Shown here: positions 26,693 through 36,917 of the stretch, in pieces | Layout: each line of letters begins with the position of its first letter | How positions within the stretch are numbered: position 1 is the first letter of the stretch | NCBI GenBank assembly: GCA_965221545.1 | Contig: OZ244901.1 | Location: forward strand, 1,364,001 to 1,428,000 | From: JAJEFO01 sp022819605 | GTDB taxonomy: Bacteria > Pseudomonadota > Alphaproteobacteria > Rhodobacterales > Rhodobacteraceae | Length of the DNA stretch: 64,000 nt | Direction of reading: 5' to 3' | Program-made: the position numbers and the translations under genes | The notes under the pieces: model-generated | Seen by the model: only the letters and a program-made list of their open reading frames with translations | The model's database searches: none | Told to the model about the DNA's origin: nothing

Positions 26693-27571
26693 TCAATTCC
26701 TTGTGCCCTGCTCGAAGAACCAAATGGCAATCCCAGAGCCCATTATGACAGCAGTGCCGGCAAGACCCAAAAGGTTGGGAATCTCGGAATAAGCCAGATA
26801 GGCAAAGCCACTCGCGGCGACAATTTGCACATAGGCGAAAGGCGTGACCCGGGCGGCTTCGACCAATGTAAAGGCGCGTGTCACACACAAATGTGCCAGG
26901 GCGTAGAGAACGCCCGATCCCGCTATGATGCTCAGTTCAAATTGCGTCGGTCTGTCCCAAAAGAACGGCACTATCGCCGACGTGGCCAAGAGGCCTGTTA
27001 CCAGCATATAGACAAGCATTGAGTTGGCGTCGAACGAGCCCCGCAAGGTGCGCGTCAGGATCTGGTATAGTGCTAGGATCAAGGCTGCCAAAAGCGCGAG
27101 CAAAGCGTATGCGGAGGCGCTGGAACCAGGTTGCGCCACGAGCAGCACGCCGCCAAACCCCATGAGGACTGCACACCATCGGACCCTACCGACGCGTTCG
27201 CCAAGGAGCGGAAGCGACAGCGCCGTGGCGACGAGCGGGGTTGTGAACATCAGGGCCGTCACGTCGGCGACCGTCATATGCGCCAAGGCCAGGATCCCGG
27301 CCGCACTCGACATTACCGGCATTAACCCGCGCAGGGCTAGTATCGTCGGCTGCGTGACGCGCCGCAGGCAGGTCCATGTCCAGGCGGGGCGTACGGCAAG
27401 CAGTAAGGCCACGACTACGGCATACCTCATCCAAAGAATGAAAGGAACCGGCACGGTATCCACCACCATTTTGGTCAATCCATCCATGACGCCGAAGGAA
27501 ACCGCCCCCGCCAGCATGAACGCGATCGCTGCAGCCGGGTTCCCATCTTGGCCGATCACCGGTCTCACCAT
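26693..27571 (-). CDS. EamA/DMT-superfamily transporter
   Basis: 292 aa from the ATG at 27571, about ten transmembrane helices in two EamA halves (AFMLAGAVSFGVMDGLTKM at the start; PFAYVQIVAASGFAYLAYSE in the second half, the usual exporter signature). The frame is open further upstream to 27691, but those residues are polar and lack family character. It is flanked by an IS5 remnant and unassigned DNA, so no partner gene indicates its cargo. Confidence 0.85.
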   Translation of the reverse strand: MVRPVIGQDGNPAAAIAFMLAGAVSFGVMDGLTKMVVDTVPVPFILWMRYAVVVALLLAVRPAWTWTCLRRVTQPTILALRGLMPVMSSAAGILALAHMTVADVTALMFTTPLVATALSLPLLGERVGRVRWCAVLMGFGGVLLVAQPGSSASAYALLALLAALILALYQILTRTLRGSFDANSMLVYMLVTGLLATSAIVPFFWDRPTQFELSIIAGSGVLYALAHLCVTRAFTLVEAARVTPFAYVQIVAASGFAYLAYSEIPNLLGLAGTAVIMGSGIAIWFFEQGTRN

Positions 27572-28326
27572 ATCTGTTGCCACGCGAGTATCGACGGTGA
27601 TGGGGTCGCGCTGGGAATTGCGCCCCGGAAAGGGCGATTTTGGGGAGGCAACAGGCTGTATCTGTCCGATCCAAGTGGCAATGTGGACCAATGATTTTTT
27701 TCCGGTGCAATGCGGTCAATCGACGCATTGGGTAGTCTCGTCATCAATCTGTTTTGCCGGTAGCGTCGCTGGGCGTGGCTTAGGATGAAACGGGGTAACT
27801 GAGTGAAACGCGAGCAGGGTGCAAAGGACAAAACCGTGATCGCGACGGTTTCAGTCTCGCAGGGCAGACGCCTGCTGACGGTCGTTCCGGGGGGCATCGC
27901 AGGCGCGATGCTCGTCTGGTACAAGCCGAACGCATTTTCCTCATGTCCTCCGGCCAATGTTCTGATCATCGGAATGGATGAGCTGATCCTGATTGGCGCC
28001 CTCTGGATCTCAGGCAACTCCACCCGCCGGGTCGAGTTGATGGAATCTGATTTGCGTGACAGCAGCGGCAATCTAAATTCCAAGTTGGCGCCAATCAAGC
28101 AGTTCGGTCACCGAACGATCTCGTACAGGGCCGCCCAAGATTTCGTCTTAGAATTGGACGTGAAGACGCCCGCGTATGGGCATCCGAGGTTGTGGTGGTG
28201 CCTTGGTTCCCGGGTCAGCGTCGGCGGGTTAAGCTGCGCGGATGAAGCGAAATAGCTGCGCGACAAGGTCCACCTCCTCATCGCAAAGCGAATTCCGCGC
28301 TGACGCATCCGCAGGGCGGCAGGAGC
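27572..28326. other. Unassigned region between exporter and hyuB
   Basis: About 750 bp. A 150-codon open frame at 27803-28255 (+) has no recognisable family and poor coding character, so it is not called. An 11-bp inverted repeat (27990-28000 and 28087-28097) is present. Probably decayed intergenic DNA plus the exporter promoter. Confidence 0.4.
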
Positions 28327-30120
28327 TCAGCGGCGACCATCGTCGCCGAAATCATAGGTCCAGGAAACGGGACCGCGCTCGACCGTCATCCGAGCGCGCA
28401 GAGCATTGGTTGCGGCCGCGTCGTAACTGACTCCATCTGCGCTCAGCACGACGCCATAGTCCGCGCGTGCTGCCGCCACCGACACCTTGCGGTCCAGCAC
28501 GTCGTCCACGACCAGCTCGGGGTCGCGCTCCAGCGGGTCGCCATAACCACCGCCACCGCCAGTTTCCCGAACGAACACATCCCCGGTTTGCAGCTCGATA
28601 ACCTCCTTCGAATGCAAATGCTCAATCGTGCCATCCACGCGCTCGATATAGGAGCGCCAACGGGCGCCAGGTTTGCCGCCAAAGATGCCCCAGGAACTGG
28701 ACAGCGACCTGTCATGGCGATGGCAACTGCGCACCGGACCACTCAAGATCTCGAACGAGCGACGGATGCCGAGCCCGCCGCGAAATTTGCCTGGCCCGCC
28801 TGAATCCATGCGCAATTCGTGGTCGCGGACCCGAATCGGATAGCGGGATTCCCAAGCCTCTGTGGGCGTCGTCCGAACGTTGGTGAAACCATGCTCCATG
28901 TGGTCCAACCCATCGCAATCCGCGCGTGCACCGACACCGCCGGTCGTCAGGTCGGTTGACCCATAGATGTCACCATTGTCGTCCTGGCCGCTGAACGACG
29001 TCACCATGTTGCCGCTGGACGGGCAGGCGACGGCTTCGCTTGGGCTGACAGCTTGTATAAGCGCACCCTGCACCACGTCGTAGGCCCTCTGTGCGATCTG
29101 GCCGCGCAGCGCGAGAGGTGCGGGGCGGAGCGGGTTGAAGAGGCTGCCCTCCGGGGCCCTGACGGATATCGGCTTTACGGCGCCTTCGTTGAGCGGCAGA
29201 TTCGGATCGGTCATCCCCTTGATCGTGGTATGCGCGCCGGACTCGGCACCCGCCAGATTGACATTGACCGGAGCCTTCTGCTGGGGCGCGGTGCCGGCAA
29301 AATCGACAATGATGTCGTTACCTTTGACTTCGACTCGGCATTTGACAGGCAGGCGCGGCAGATCGCGAGACTTGTTGTCAACCCAATCCTCGAACTCATA
29401 GACGCCGTCCTTCAACTTGGACAATTCGGCACGCATCCGTGCTTCGGCTTGGTCGAAGAGAATGTCGACCGAGGTTTCAACCGTATTGAAGCCCATGTTC
29501 TGGGCCATTTCCTGGAAACCCCTGACACCCACCAGACAGGCAGCAAGCTGCGCCTCGAGATCGCCGAGCACAGTGTTGGGAATTCGAACATTGTAACGCA
29601 CGAAGTCGAAGCTCGTCTTGACGGGTTTGCCTTCCTTCGTCCACGGAACTGGCGGTATGATCAGGCCTTCCTGATAAAGCTCGGTCGTGTTTGCCGACAT
29701 CGAGCCGGGTTCCTGCCCGCCCACATCTTCGTGATGCGACAGCGCCCCTGCGAAGGCGATCGGCAGCTCCTTTCCTTCCACGAATATCGGTGCGGCCATT
29801 AGGATGTCGGGCAAGTGACCGCCGCCATGATAGGGATCATTCAGAATGAACGTGTCGCCCGGCTTCATGTCCTCCATCGGGAACTCCTGGGTGATGATCC
29901 CAATTCCCGGTCTCATCGTCGTCAGATGGATCGGGCAGGCGCGCGCCTGGGTGATCGTCTCGCCGTTTGGCTTGAAAATGCCGCAGGAACAGTCCTCGCC
30001 TTCTTTCACGATCACGGCCACCGCCGACCGCAGCAGGGTGTACTGCATCGCGTTGGCGATGGATTCCAAACGGTTGCGGACAACTTCTATGGTGATCGGG
30101 TCGACATTACGTTTGAGCAT
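28327..30120 (-). CDS. hyuB: Hydantoinase B/oxoprolinase family protein
   Basis: 597-aa large subunit of an ATP-dependent hydantoinase, 5-oxoprolinase or acetone/acetophenone carboxylase-type enzyme. Family signatures: DPITIEVVRNRLESIANAM at the N-terminus, DCSCGIF, GDTFILNDPYHGGGHLPD, and the C-terminal ELQTGDVFVRETGGGGGYGDP. The ATG at 30120 (MLKRNVDP) is 17 bp after the hyuA stop, so the genes form a unit. The frame upstream lies inside hyuA and is rejected. Confidence 0.92.
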   Translation of the reverse strand: MLKRNVDPITIEVVRNRLESIANAMQYTLLRSAVAVIVKEGEDCSCGIFKPNGETITQARACPIHLTTMRPGIGIITQEFPMEDMKPGDTFILNDPYHGGGHLPDILMAAPIFVEGKELPIAFAGALSHHEDVGGQEPGSMSANTTELYQEGLIIPPVPWTKEGKPVKTSFDFVRYNVRIPNTVLGDLEAQLAACLVGVRGFQEMAQNMGFNTVETSVDILFDQAEARMRAELSKLKDGVYEFEDWVDNKSRDLPRLPVKCRVEVKGNDIIVDFAGTAPQQKAPVNVNLAGAESGAHTTIKGMTDPNLPLNEGAVKPISVRAPEGSLFNPLRPAPLALRGQIAQRAYDVVQGALIQAVSPSEAVACPSSGNMVTSFSGQDDNGDIYGSTDLTTGGVGARADCDGLDHMEHGFTNVRTTPTEAWESRYPIRVRDHELRMDSGGPGKFRGGLGIRRSFEILSGPVRSCHRHDRSLSSSWGIFGGKPGARWRSYIERVDGTIEHLHSKEVIELQTGDVFVRETGGGGGYGDPLERDPELVVDDVLDRKVSVAAARADYGVVLSADGVSYDAAATNALRARMTVERGPVSWTYDFGDDGRR

Positions 30121-30137
30121 GGATTTGCCTTTCGACC

Positions 30138-32195
30138 TCAGCAGCGAATGATCATGTTGCCGACCGCGTCGATCGTCGCTTCCTGGCCTTTGCTGATCAC
30201 GACGGTTGTGTCCGACTGATCGAATAGCGCCGGACCTTGGACCTTGCATCCCACCGGGAGTTCCATCCGTCGGTATCTGGGCGTGTCGACAGCGCCCAAT
30301 TCCGGAAACGTGGCCTTGCAGATGCCGGTCGGTTTGACCTCGACCGATCCGTCGGGCAGTGCGCCCGCCACGGCTTCGGTGGGGAGCGTTCCGGCTGGCT
30401 GATAGCTGACCAGGCGCAGGTTCACCAGTTCTACGGTTCGATCCGGGTTGAAATGACCAAACACTTCATTGTGGACCTGATTGAAGGTTTCGACGGCGTC
30501 TGCGCGTCCTTGCTCGTCGAAGACAGACCCCAGCGGAACTTCCAACTCGTAACCTTGACCCTCGTACCGCATCTCGGCAGTGCGGCGGTGAAGGACCTTT
30601 TCGCCTTTTAGGCCCTCGCGGGCGAGTGTCTCGTTACCCCGGGATTCGAGCTTGCGAAACTCCCTCTCGACAAAGGCACAGTCCGCCTTTGCGGTATCGC
30701 GGATGAAGAATGTGCGCACGCTATCGGTTTCAAAATCGGCCACCAGCATGCCAAAGGCCGAAAGCGTCCCGGGCGAACGCGGAACAAGAACCTCCTTGAT
30801 TCCGATCTCCTGTGCAACCGCTGGAGCGAAGACCCCGCCGCCGCCGCCGAAGGACACCATCGTCAATTCGCGTGGGTCGATGCCGCGCTTGATCGTGACA
30901 AGCTTGATTGCCTCGGCCATCTGGCTGACCGGAATGCGGTAAACCCCTGCAGCTGCCTCGACCGCGCTCATGCCTAGCTTTTCGCCTAGCTCTGTCAGCG
31001 CTTTCTCGGCTAGGTCAGGGCGCAAGTCGAAGACCCCGTCGGCGAAATATTCCGGGTTCAGGTAGCCAAGTACAATAATCGCGTCCGACAAAGTCGGTTT
31101 GTCGCCGCCGCGGTCGTAGCATGCGGGTCCGGGGTGCGAGCCCGCGCTTTTGGGTCCTACATGCAGACCGCCGCCTTCGTCGATCCAGGCGATCGAGCCG
31201 CCGCCAGAACCAATCGTGGCCATGTCTACCATTGGCACCCGCAAGGGGTACGTCCCGATGCGGCCTTCGCGGGTGATCTGCGCCTTGCCGTCGCGAATGA
31301 GGCAGACGTCGGTCGAGGTCCCGCCGACATCAAATCCGACAAGATCGCCGCGTCCTGACATCTCGCCCACATAGCGCGTGGCGATTACTCCCGCTGCGGG
31401 ACCTGAGAGGAACATCGACACCGGCTTTGCTACAGTCATTTCGGCCGAGGCGATGCCGCCGCCGGATTGCATCAGGTGCAGCCTTGCACCATCCCCCTCG
31501 TACGCTAGCCCGCCTTCGAGTTGTTTCACGTAGTGTTCGACCTTTGGGCGCACATAGGCGTCGAACGCCGTGGCGCAGACCCTCTCATATTCGCGAAAGG
31601 TCGGATTGACGCGCGAAGACAGCGACACCATGAGTTCGGGGAATGCTTCGGCCAGAATCTGGTCTACGCGCTCTTCGTGCTGGTTGTTGATGTAAGCATT
31701 CAGGAAACACACCGCCAATGCCTCGATCTGGAACATGTCGATAAGGCGCCGGACTTCCTCGACCACCTGGACCTCGTCCAGCGGCGTGATGACATTGCCC
31801 CTTCCGTCAATCCGCTCACGGATGCCGATCCGGTAGCGGCCGCGTGCCAAAAAACCTGGGGTCTCGGGCCCTGCATGCATGTCGTAGAGATTGCTGCGTT
31901 TCATCCGGCCCATCTCCAGCGCATCCCGGTGCCCTTCGGTAGTCAGCAGTCCCAGACGGGCCCCCTTACGTTCCAACAAGGCATTGGTGGCGATGGTTGT
32001 GCCGTGGACGTGAACGATTTCGACATCGTCGCGCAGCGGGTCGACACCGGTCTTTTCCAGCATCATCTTCACTCCGCCGACCACGCCCTCAACGATGTCC
32101 GGGGACGATGGTGCCTTAGCGTAGTACATCTTGCCGTTAATGAATCCGGCGATGTCGGTGAACGTTCCGCCGATATCGATGCCAATTCGATGCAT
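30138..32195 (-). CDS. hyuA: Hydantoinase/oxoprolinase family protein, subunit A
   Basis: 685 aa with the actin-like ATPase fold: RIGIDIGGTFTD at the N-terminus, HGTTIATNALLERKGA, GFDVGGTSTD and FGGGGGVFAPAVA. It activates the amide or carbonyl substrate with ATP for ring opening or carboxylation together with subunit B. The start at MHRIGIDIGG follows a GGGGGTCAC. Nearby LysR and TRAP genes suggest import and regulated use of a hydantoin- or pyroglutamate-like acid, but substrate class cannot be decided from sequence. Confidence 0.92.
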   Translation of the reverse strand: MHRIGIDIGGTFTDIAGFINGKMYYAKAPSSPDIVEGVVGGVKMMLEKTGVDPLRDDVEIVHVHGTTIATNALLERKGARLGLLTTEGHRDALEMGRMKRSNLYDMHAGPETPGFLARGRYRIGIRERIDGRGNVITPLDEVQVVEEVRRLIDMFQIEALAVCFLNAYINNQHEERVDQILAEAFPELMVSLSSRVNPTFREYERVCATAFDAYVRPKVEHYVKQLEGGLAYEGDGARLHLMQSGGGIASAEMTVAKPVSMFLSGPAAGVIATRYVGEMSGRGDLVGFDVGGTSTDVCLIRDGKAQITREGRIGTYPLRVPMVDMATIGSGGGSIAWIDEGGGLHVGPKSAGSHPGPACYDRGGDKPTLSDAIIVLGYLNPEYFADGVFDLRPDLAEKALTELGEKLGMSAVEAAAGVYRIPVSQMAEAIKLVTIKRGIDPRELTMVSFGGGGGVFAPAVAQEIGIKEVLVPRSPGTLSAFGMLVADFETDSVRTFFIRDTAKADCAFVEREFRKLESRGNETLAREGLKGEKVLHRRTAEMRYEGQGYELEVPLGSVFDEQGRADAVETFNQVHNEVFGHFNPDRTVELVNLRLVSYQPAGTLPTEAVAGALPDGSVEVKPTGICKATFPELGAVDTPRYRRMELPVGCKVQGPALFDQSDTTVVISKGQEATIDAVGNMIIRC

Positions 32196-32485
32196 GTGAC
32201 CCCCGTGCAAAATTGGTCGTCGCATCAGGGCGGCAAAACCGCCAAACCCCGAAGGACGCTTCGCTGTTCGTTGCATTCGATTCTTGCCGAGCACGTCCGA
32301 GAGGTCGAATATCGAATAAAGGCCAGTCTACAAGTTGAACTAATACAGTGCGTCAAGACATCAAATTTTTATCCAAAATTTGAACTTGCCGCAATCGGGT
32401 GCCGATGATGCGCTGCAGGAAGCGGCCCGGCAGCAGCATCGCAAACAACGGGGCATATGCGGTCACTTCGCCCAGAATGGCAAAA
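32196..32485. other. Spacer between LysR gene and hyuA
   Basis: About 290 bp; AT-richer than the neighbours around 32320-32390. It probably holds the hyuAB promoter. No gene seen. Confidence 0.4.
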
Positions 32486-33439
32486 TCAGTCTTTGACGAG
32501 ACTTGTGCGGTCGTGGTCGGCCCTAGGGTGAATGCGAGCCTCCTCGTGTTCAAGAATGCCGTCACAGGTGGCCTTGAGATCCTCAAGGAACAACTGCGCA
32601 ATCGCGCTTAGCGGTTGACCCTTTAGGTATATCGCTTCGGCGCTTGTAACGATCTGTGGACGGAATGCACGAAAAGCCAATTCCGGATATCGGTGTGCTG
32701 TCAGAAGCAAATAGGATTCGACCAGTGCGACCCCCTGATTGAGCGCTACCAGATCTCGCGACGTATAGTGGTATCGAACCTCCACTGCGAGTTCGAGATC
32801 GATGTTGGACTGCTTGAATGCGTTCCGGATGACGGCACCGACCGGATCGGCGGGGCTGGCAGAGATGAACGGCTGGTCCCAAAGGTCCGTTGGCTCAATC
32901 ACGTCCTTTTTCGCCAAGGGATGATCCTTAGGCAGAACGCAAACCATGCTGACGTCACCCAAATTTACCCGATGAAACAAAGGGTGTTCATTCGGCGAAA
33001 AGTGAATGCCCAAATCGGCCTTGCCGGTTTCTATAGAGTTGAAGACATAGTCTAGAGATCCAATTTCGAGGCTGACCTTTACGTCGGGCCGCGCCTCCCG
33101 GAATCGCGCGATCGCCAATGGCAGCACGGCGTTTCCCAAGGCGGGCGTGCAGACCACTCTCAGTTCGCCGATCAAATTGCCCTTGATCTGCTCAACGACG
33201 AATTTCGTCGAATCGAACGCCTCGAAAACCCGCTGTGCCTTCTCGTAGAGGAGTTTCGCCTCTTGCGTCGGCACGAGGCGGCCACGGTGCCTGTGGAAGA
33301 GTTGGAACTTCAATTGATCTTCCATGTGGAGGATCATCTGGCTGACGGCCGGTTGTGACACGTTCAGCAAGTTCGCCGCACCTACCGTGGTTCCGGTAGA
33401 CATAACTGCGCCAAAGATCTCTAACTGTCGGAGATTCAC
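32486..33439 (-). CDS. LysR-family transcriptional regulator
   Basis: 317 aa. N-terminal winged helix-turn-helix (MNLRQLEIFGAVMSTGTTVGAANLLNVSQPAVSQ) and a LysR substrate-binding domain (GELRVVCTPALGNAVLPL, VSLEIGSLDY, QGVALVESY). It lies between hyuA, on the same strand downstream, and the divergent TRAP operon. It therefore very likely controls both, binding in the 33440-33802 interval. Confidence 0.93.
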   Translation of the reverse strand: MNLRQLEIFGAVMSTGTTVGAANLLNVSQPAVSQMILHMEDQLKFQLFHRHRGRLVPTQEAKLLYEKAQRVFEAFDSTKFVVEQIKGNLIGELRVVCTPALGNAVLPLAIARFREARPDVKVSLEIGSLDYVFNSIETGKADLGIHFSPNEHPLFHRVNLGDVSMVCVLPKDHPLAKKDVIEPTDLWDQPFISASPADPVGAVIRNAFKQSNIDLELAVEVRYHYTSRDLVALNQGVALVESYLLLTAHRYPELAFRAFRPQIVTSAEAIYLKGQPLSAIAQLFLEDLKATCDGILEHEEARIHPRADHDRTSLVKD

Positions 33440-33802
33440 GATCCGGCACCTCAGATCTTCGCTTCACTGCCAGAATTCGGCGCAAAAAATCGTCCCATGA
33501 ATTGAACTCTTCCTTTCTTTCAGAATTCGATCGCAACCGCCCTTGAGCCCAATCTACGAGCTATGGCCATGAAAAGAAACAATGAAAGTGGCAAGTATAA
33601 GTTGAAATGAGAGGCCAGAGGCGCTTTTTTATAAGCCCTTCCCGAACCGCAACCTTATGCTGTGACCATGCGGTTGCTTGCGTTCGCGCGCTTCGGAATG
33701 CGGTGAGGGTCTGCAGCCACCAGTGGCTCTCCCTCGAATGGGAAGCACAAATCCCTAGGATCGCACACCTTTAATCTGCGGTCCCGCAACAGGAGGAAGA
33801 TC
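33440..33802. promoter_or_regulatory. Divergent control region between LysR gene and TRAP operon
   Basis: About 360 bp with an AT-rich core around 33570-33640 containing the repeated pentamer ATAAG (near 33598 and 33631). It must hold the promoters of both divergent units and LysR sites, but no single box could be defined. A strong AGGAGG precedes dctP. Confidence 0.5.
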
Positions 33803-34843
33803 ATGAAATTCAAGGCTCTTGAGCTTACCAGAAGGTCGACGCTTGGGGCAGTCGCCGGCGCTGCGATTGCCGTGTTTGGCGTGACCGCGCCGGCAAATGC
33901 CGCCGATTTCAATCTACGCATGCAGGCCAACACGGGGCCGGGGCTGACGCCCTATATCGCTCTCGAGGAATTCGTCGAAAACGTCAGGGCCATGACGGGC
34001 GGCCGCGTCGAGATCCAACTTTTTCCGGTTAGCGCACTGTTCCCGCCGTCCGAAGGCTTGGAAGCTGTCTCAACCGGAATCGTTGAAATGGGCCTGACCA
34101 CCGGCGGCTACTTCGCCGGCAAAATGGGACCACTGGCGACCATGGAGTCCGGCCTTCCAGGCGCCGAGGCGAGCGCATGGGAGCGCAACGCGTTCTTCTA
34201 TGAAAAGGGCTTCATCGACATCGTACGCGAAGCCTATGCCGAGCAAGGTGTACACTACGTGGCACCGAACCTCGGTTCGCCGTGGGAACTGGTGTCCAAG
34301 GTACCGCTGAACTCCGAAGCCGACTTTGCGGGCAAGAAGATCCGCGGTTTCGGCATTGAGGCCGAGTGGTTCCAGGCGCTGGGCGCCGAGGCCGTGAATA
34401 TCGGCGGTGCCGAGATTTACACCGCACTGGCAACCGGCGTTGTTGACGCCGTGCGTTGGGGCGACGAATCGCAGAACCTGGCTCAGGGCCTGCACGAGGT
34501 CGGCAAATACTACATCAAGCCGGCGCCGATGCCTGCTCCGAACAACCACATACTGATCAATCAGGCCACTTGGGATTCGATGCCCTCAGACATACAGGCG
34601 ATCATCGAAGGCGCTGCGCGCCTTGCGTCGATGAAGTACCTGACCCTGACAGCTCTGTCGCGCGGCCCGGCTCGGGCGGAACTCGAGGCAGCGGGGATGG
34701 AATTCACTACGATCCCGGCTGACGAATGGGCCTCCATGCAACAAAAGGTTCGTGCCATTTGGGCCAAGTACGGCGAGCATGACGAGCGCACCGCGCGTGC
34801 GGTTGCTCTTCTCCAGGAGTTCTTGACCGAACTGGGGCGTTGA
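33803..34843 (+). CDS. dctP: TRAP transporter solute-binding protein (DctP)
   Basis: 346-aa periplasmic binding protein. The N-terminus carries a twin-arginine-like signal (TRRSTLGAVAGAAIAVFGVTAPANA, cleavage before ADF), suggesting export as a folded protein. The mature part has the family segments ISLEEFVENVR-like, VEIQLFPVSALF, NLGSPWELVSK, KKIRGFGIEAEW, ATGVVDAVRWG and NNHILINQATWDSM. It belongs to the type binding carboxylates or related polar ligands. Strong ribosome site AGGAGG upstream; followed by a hairpin before dctQ. Confidence 0.92.
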   Translation: MKFKALELTRRSTLGAVAGAAIAVFGVTAPANAADFNLRMQANTGPGLTPYIALEEFVENVRAMTGGRVEIQLFPVSALFPPSEGLEAVSTGIVEMGLTTGGYFAGKMGPLATMESGLPGAEASAWERNAFFYEKGFIDIVREAYAEQGVHYVAPNLGSPWELVSKVPLNSEADFAGKKIRGFGIEAEWFQALGAEAVNIGGAEIYTALATGVVDAVRWGDESQNLAQGLHEVGKYYIKPAPMPAPNNHILINQATWDSMPSDIQAIIEGAARLASMKYLTLTALSRGPARAELEAAGMEFTTIPADEWASMQQKVRAIWAKYGEHDERTARAVALLQEFLTELGR

Positions 34844-34855
34844 ACGTTCTGAATT

Positions 34856-34881
34856 GCCGGCGGTCGGGAGGACCGGCCGCC
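34856..34881 (+). promoter_or_regulatory. GC-rich hairpin between dctP and dctQ
   Basis: CGGCGGTC pairs with GACC-G-GCCG around a GGGAG loop (8 pairs, one bulge), 13 bases after the dctP stop, with no T tract. It probably stabilises the dctP mRNA or lowers downstream expression. Confidence 0.6.
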
Positions 34882-35039
34882 GACTCACGCACATACCGGG
34901 TACTTGCTTAACTCGCCCGGAGACTTGCATTTCCCGGCACTCGCGCGAAGAATTCCAACGAGAAACGGAATTGAAGGGCCGAGGGGACTCCACTTTCGGA
35001 TTCGCCCCACCCGGACCGGATACCGAGGGAGCCGTAGGA

Positions 35040-35585
35040 ATGCAGATACTCCTGAAGATCTCATCTGTAATTGACTGGATCAATTCGCGGGTCGGAATTG
35101 TCGTCGCATATCTCGTCTATCTGATCATGGGCATCATTGCCTACGAAGTGGTCATGCGCACTGCTTTCAATCACCCCACGACATGGGTGCACGATGTCAG
35201 TGGTTGGACGCAGGTTTTCTACATCTTCCTTGGAGGCGCATGGGCGCTTCAGAGAGGTTACTTTGTTCGGGTCGATGTCGCCTATCAGAAATTTCCCGTT
35301 CGCGTGCAGGCCGCCATCGATCTCTTTATCGGGTCGGTACTCATGGCGGCCTTTGCTTATGTCATTATCGACAAGGGCTTCGACCTTGGGCTGAGATCCT
35401 ACGGTATGGGCGAAACGTCGGCGAACGGAACGTGGAAGGGGAGGGTCTGGCCTGCAAAGCTCGTCGTTCCGATTGGCATGATCCTAATCACACTCGCCTG
35501 GGTTTCCCGTGCGATTAGATCCGCAATCCGCCTGATCGATCCGAACGCGATCGACAGCGAGGAAAGCGTGGAGGCCGCAGGCTGA
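35040..35585 (+). CDS. dctQ: TRAP transporter small permease (DctQ)
   Basis: 181 aa with four predicted transmembrane helices, the standard DctQ architecture; W.HDVSGW and VRVDVAY are typical. The start at 35040 follows GTAGGA; the upstream open frame (from 34854) covers the hairpin and has no family similarity. The stop overlaps the dctM start by one base. Confidence 0.9.
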   Translation: MQILLKISSVIDWINSRVGIVVAYLVYLIMGIIAYEVVMRTAFNHPTTWVHDVSGWTQVFYIFLGGAWALQRGYFVRVDVAYQKFPVRVQAAIDLFIGSVLMAAFAYVIIDKGFDLGLRSYGMGETSANGTWKGRVWPAKLVVPIGMILITLAWVSRAIRSAIRLIDPNAIDSEESVEAAG

Positions 35586-36898
35586 TGGGTGCGATCGAAT
35601 TCTCTCTAATCTTCTTCGGGTGCATGTTCCTCTTTCTGGGGATCGGAATTCCGATCGCCGTGGCTTTGGGTGGTCTGAGCGCGATTCTGGTCTATCTCTT
35701 CTGGGGACCAAACGCGCTGAATATGCTGGTCCTGAAGTCCTACGGGATGGCTTCGGCGTTCGAGTTGCTGGCGGTTCCCCTGTTCGTATTCATGGCCAAC
35801 ATGCTGGAACGGTCCAAGATCGCCGACGACCTATACCAGACCATGAGCAAATTTGCCGGCTCACGCCCCGGCGGCCTGGCCGCGGGCACGGTGCTAATCT
35901 GCATGATCTTCGCCGCCATGGCCGGCGTTTCTGGCGCGGCCACAGTTTCGATGGGCATTCTAGCGCTTCCCGCCATGTTGTCCCGGGGTTACAACACCAA
36001 GCTGGCCCTTGGCTCGATTGCCGCGGGCGGTTCGCTTGGCATTCTCATACCGCCCTCGGTAACGATGATCATCTACGGGGTCATCGCTCAGGTTTCGGTC
36101 GGCCGACTCTATGCCGGCGGTGTCGGGCCGGGATTGCTGCTGGTGGTCCTGTTCCTGATCTACATCATTGTCCGCGCACGAATGAACCCGGAAATTGCGC
36201 CAGGCTTGCCCAAGGAAGAACTGGTCTCATGGCCGGAAAAGCTCCGCTCACTTACAGGACTGATCTTCCCAATTGGGCTGGTGTTTGCCGTTCTTGGCTC
36301 AATCCTGACCGGTGTCGCCAGCGTATCGGAGGCGGCCGCTGTCGGTGCGATCGGATCGATGCTGGCGGCGATATTCAAGCGCGGTCTGAACTTCAGAATG
36401 TTCCACGAAGCTGCGGTCAACACGCTGATGGTATCCTCCCTGATTTTCTGGATCGTGATCGGTGCTGCGGCATTTGCCACGCTCTATACCGCCATGGGCG
36501 CCGCGAACCTGATCCAGGGAATGGTGCTAGGGCTTGAGGTGAACCGCTACCTGATCTTGGCGGTGATGATGCTGATCCTGCTGATCATGGGGATGGTGAT
36601 CGAAACGACCGGCATCATCATGATTGCGGTGCCTGTCATGGTGCCAATCGTCACGGCGCTGGGATTCGACCCGATTTGGTTTGGTGTACTCTTCATCATC
36701 AACATGGAGATCGGGTTCCTGACACCTCCCTTCGGCTATAATCTGTTCTACCTGAAGGGCGTCGCGCCGAAGAGTGTGAAACTTACCGAGATCTACAGTT
36801 CGATCATTCCGTTTGTCCTTCTTATGATCCTCGGTCTGGCGATCTGCATCGTTTTCCCGGGCATTATCACTTGGTTGCCGGACACGATTTTCGGCTAG
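35585..36898 (+). CDS. dctM: TRAP transporter large permease (DctM)
   Basis: 437 aa, about 12 helices; forms the sodium-driven translocation channel. Family signatures: GIPIAVALGGLS near the start, FAAMAGVSGAATVSMGILALPAM, IPPSVTMIIYGVIAQVSVG and GFLTPPFGYNLFYLKGV. With dctP and dctQ it completes a three-gene importer directed by the adjacent LysR protein. Confidence 0.94.
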   Translation: MGAIEFSLIFFGCMFLFLGIGIPIAVALGGLSAILVYLFWGPNALNMLVLKSYGMASAFELLAVPLFVFMANMLERSKIADDLYQTMSKFAGSRPGGLAAGTVLICMIFAAMAGVSGAATVSMGILALPAMLSRGYNTKLALGSIAAGGSLGILIPPSVTMIIYGVIAQVSVGRLYAGGVGPGLLLVVLFLIYIIVRARMNPEIAPGLPKEELVSWPEKLRSLTGLIFPIGLVFAVLGSILTGVASVSEAAAVGAIGSMLAAIFKRGLNFRMFHEAAVNTLMVSSLIFWIVIGAAAFATLYTAMGAANLIQGMVLGLEVNRYLILAVMMLILLIMGMVIETTGIIMIAVPVMVPIVTALGFDPIWFGVLFIINMEIGFLTPPFGYNLFYLKGVAPKSVKLTEIYSSIIPFVLLMILGLAICIVFPGIITWLPDTIFG

Positions 36899-36917
36899 CG
36901 AGGAGGCATCGTCTGTC

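Noticed and set aside
27990..28097. 11-bp inverted repeat pair (TGATTGGCGCC / GGCGCCAATCA) about 100 bp apart, possible miniature element
   Set aside because: Short, contains a common GGCGCC core and shows no target duplication; chance is likely.
27803..28255. Open frame of 150 codons on the + strand between DMT gene and hyuB
   Set aside because: No recognisable family, no clear ribosome site, and a competing frame on the other strand; too weak to call as a gene.
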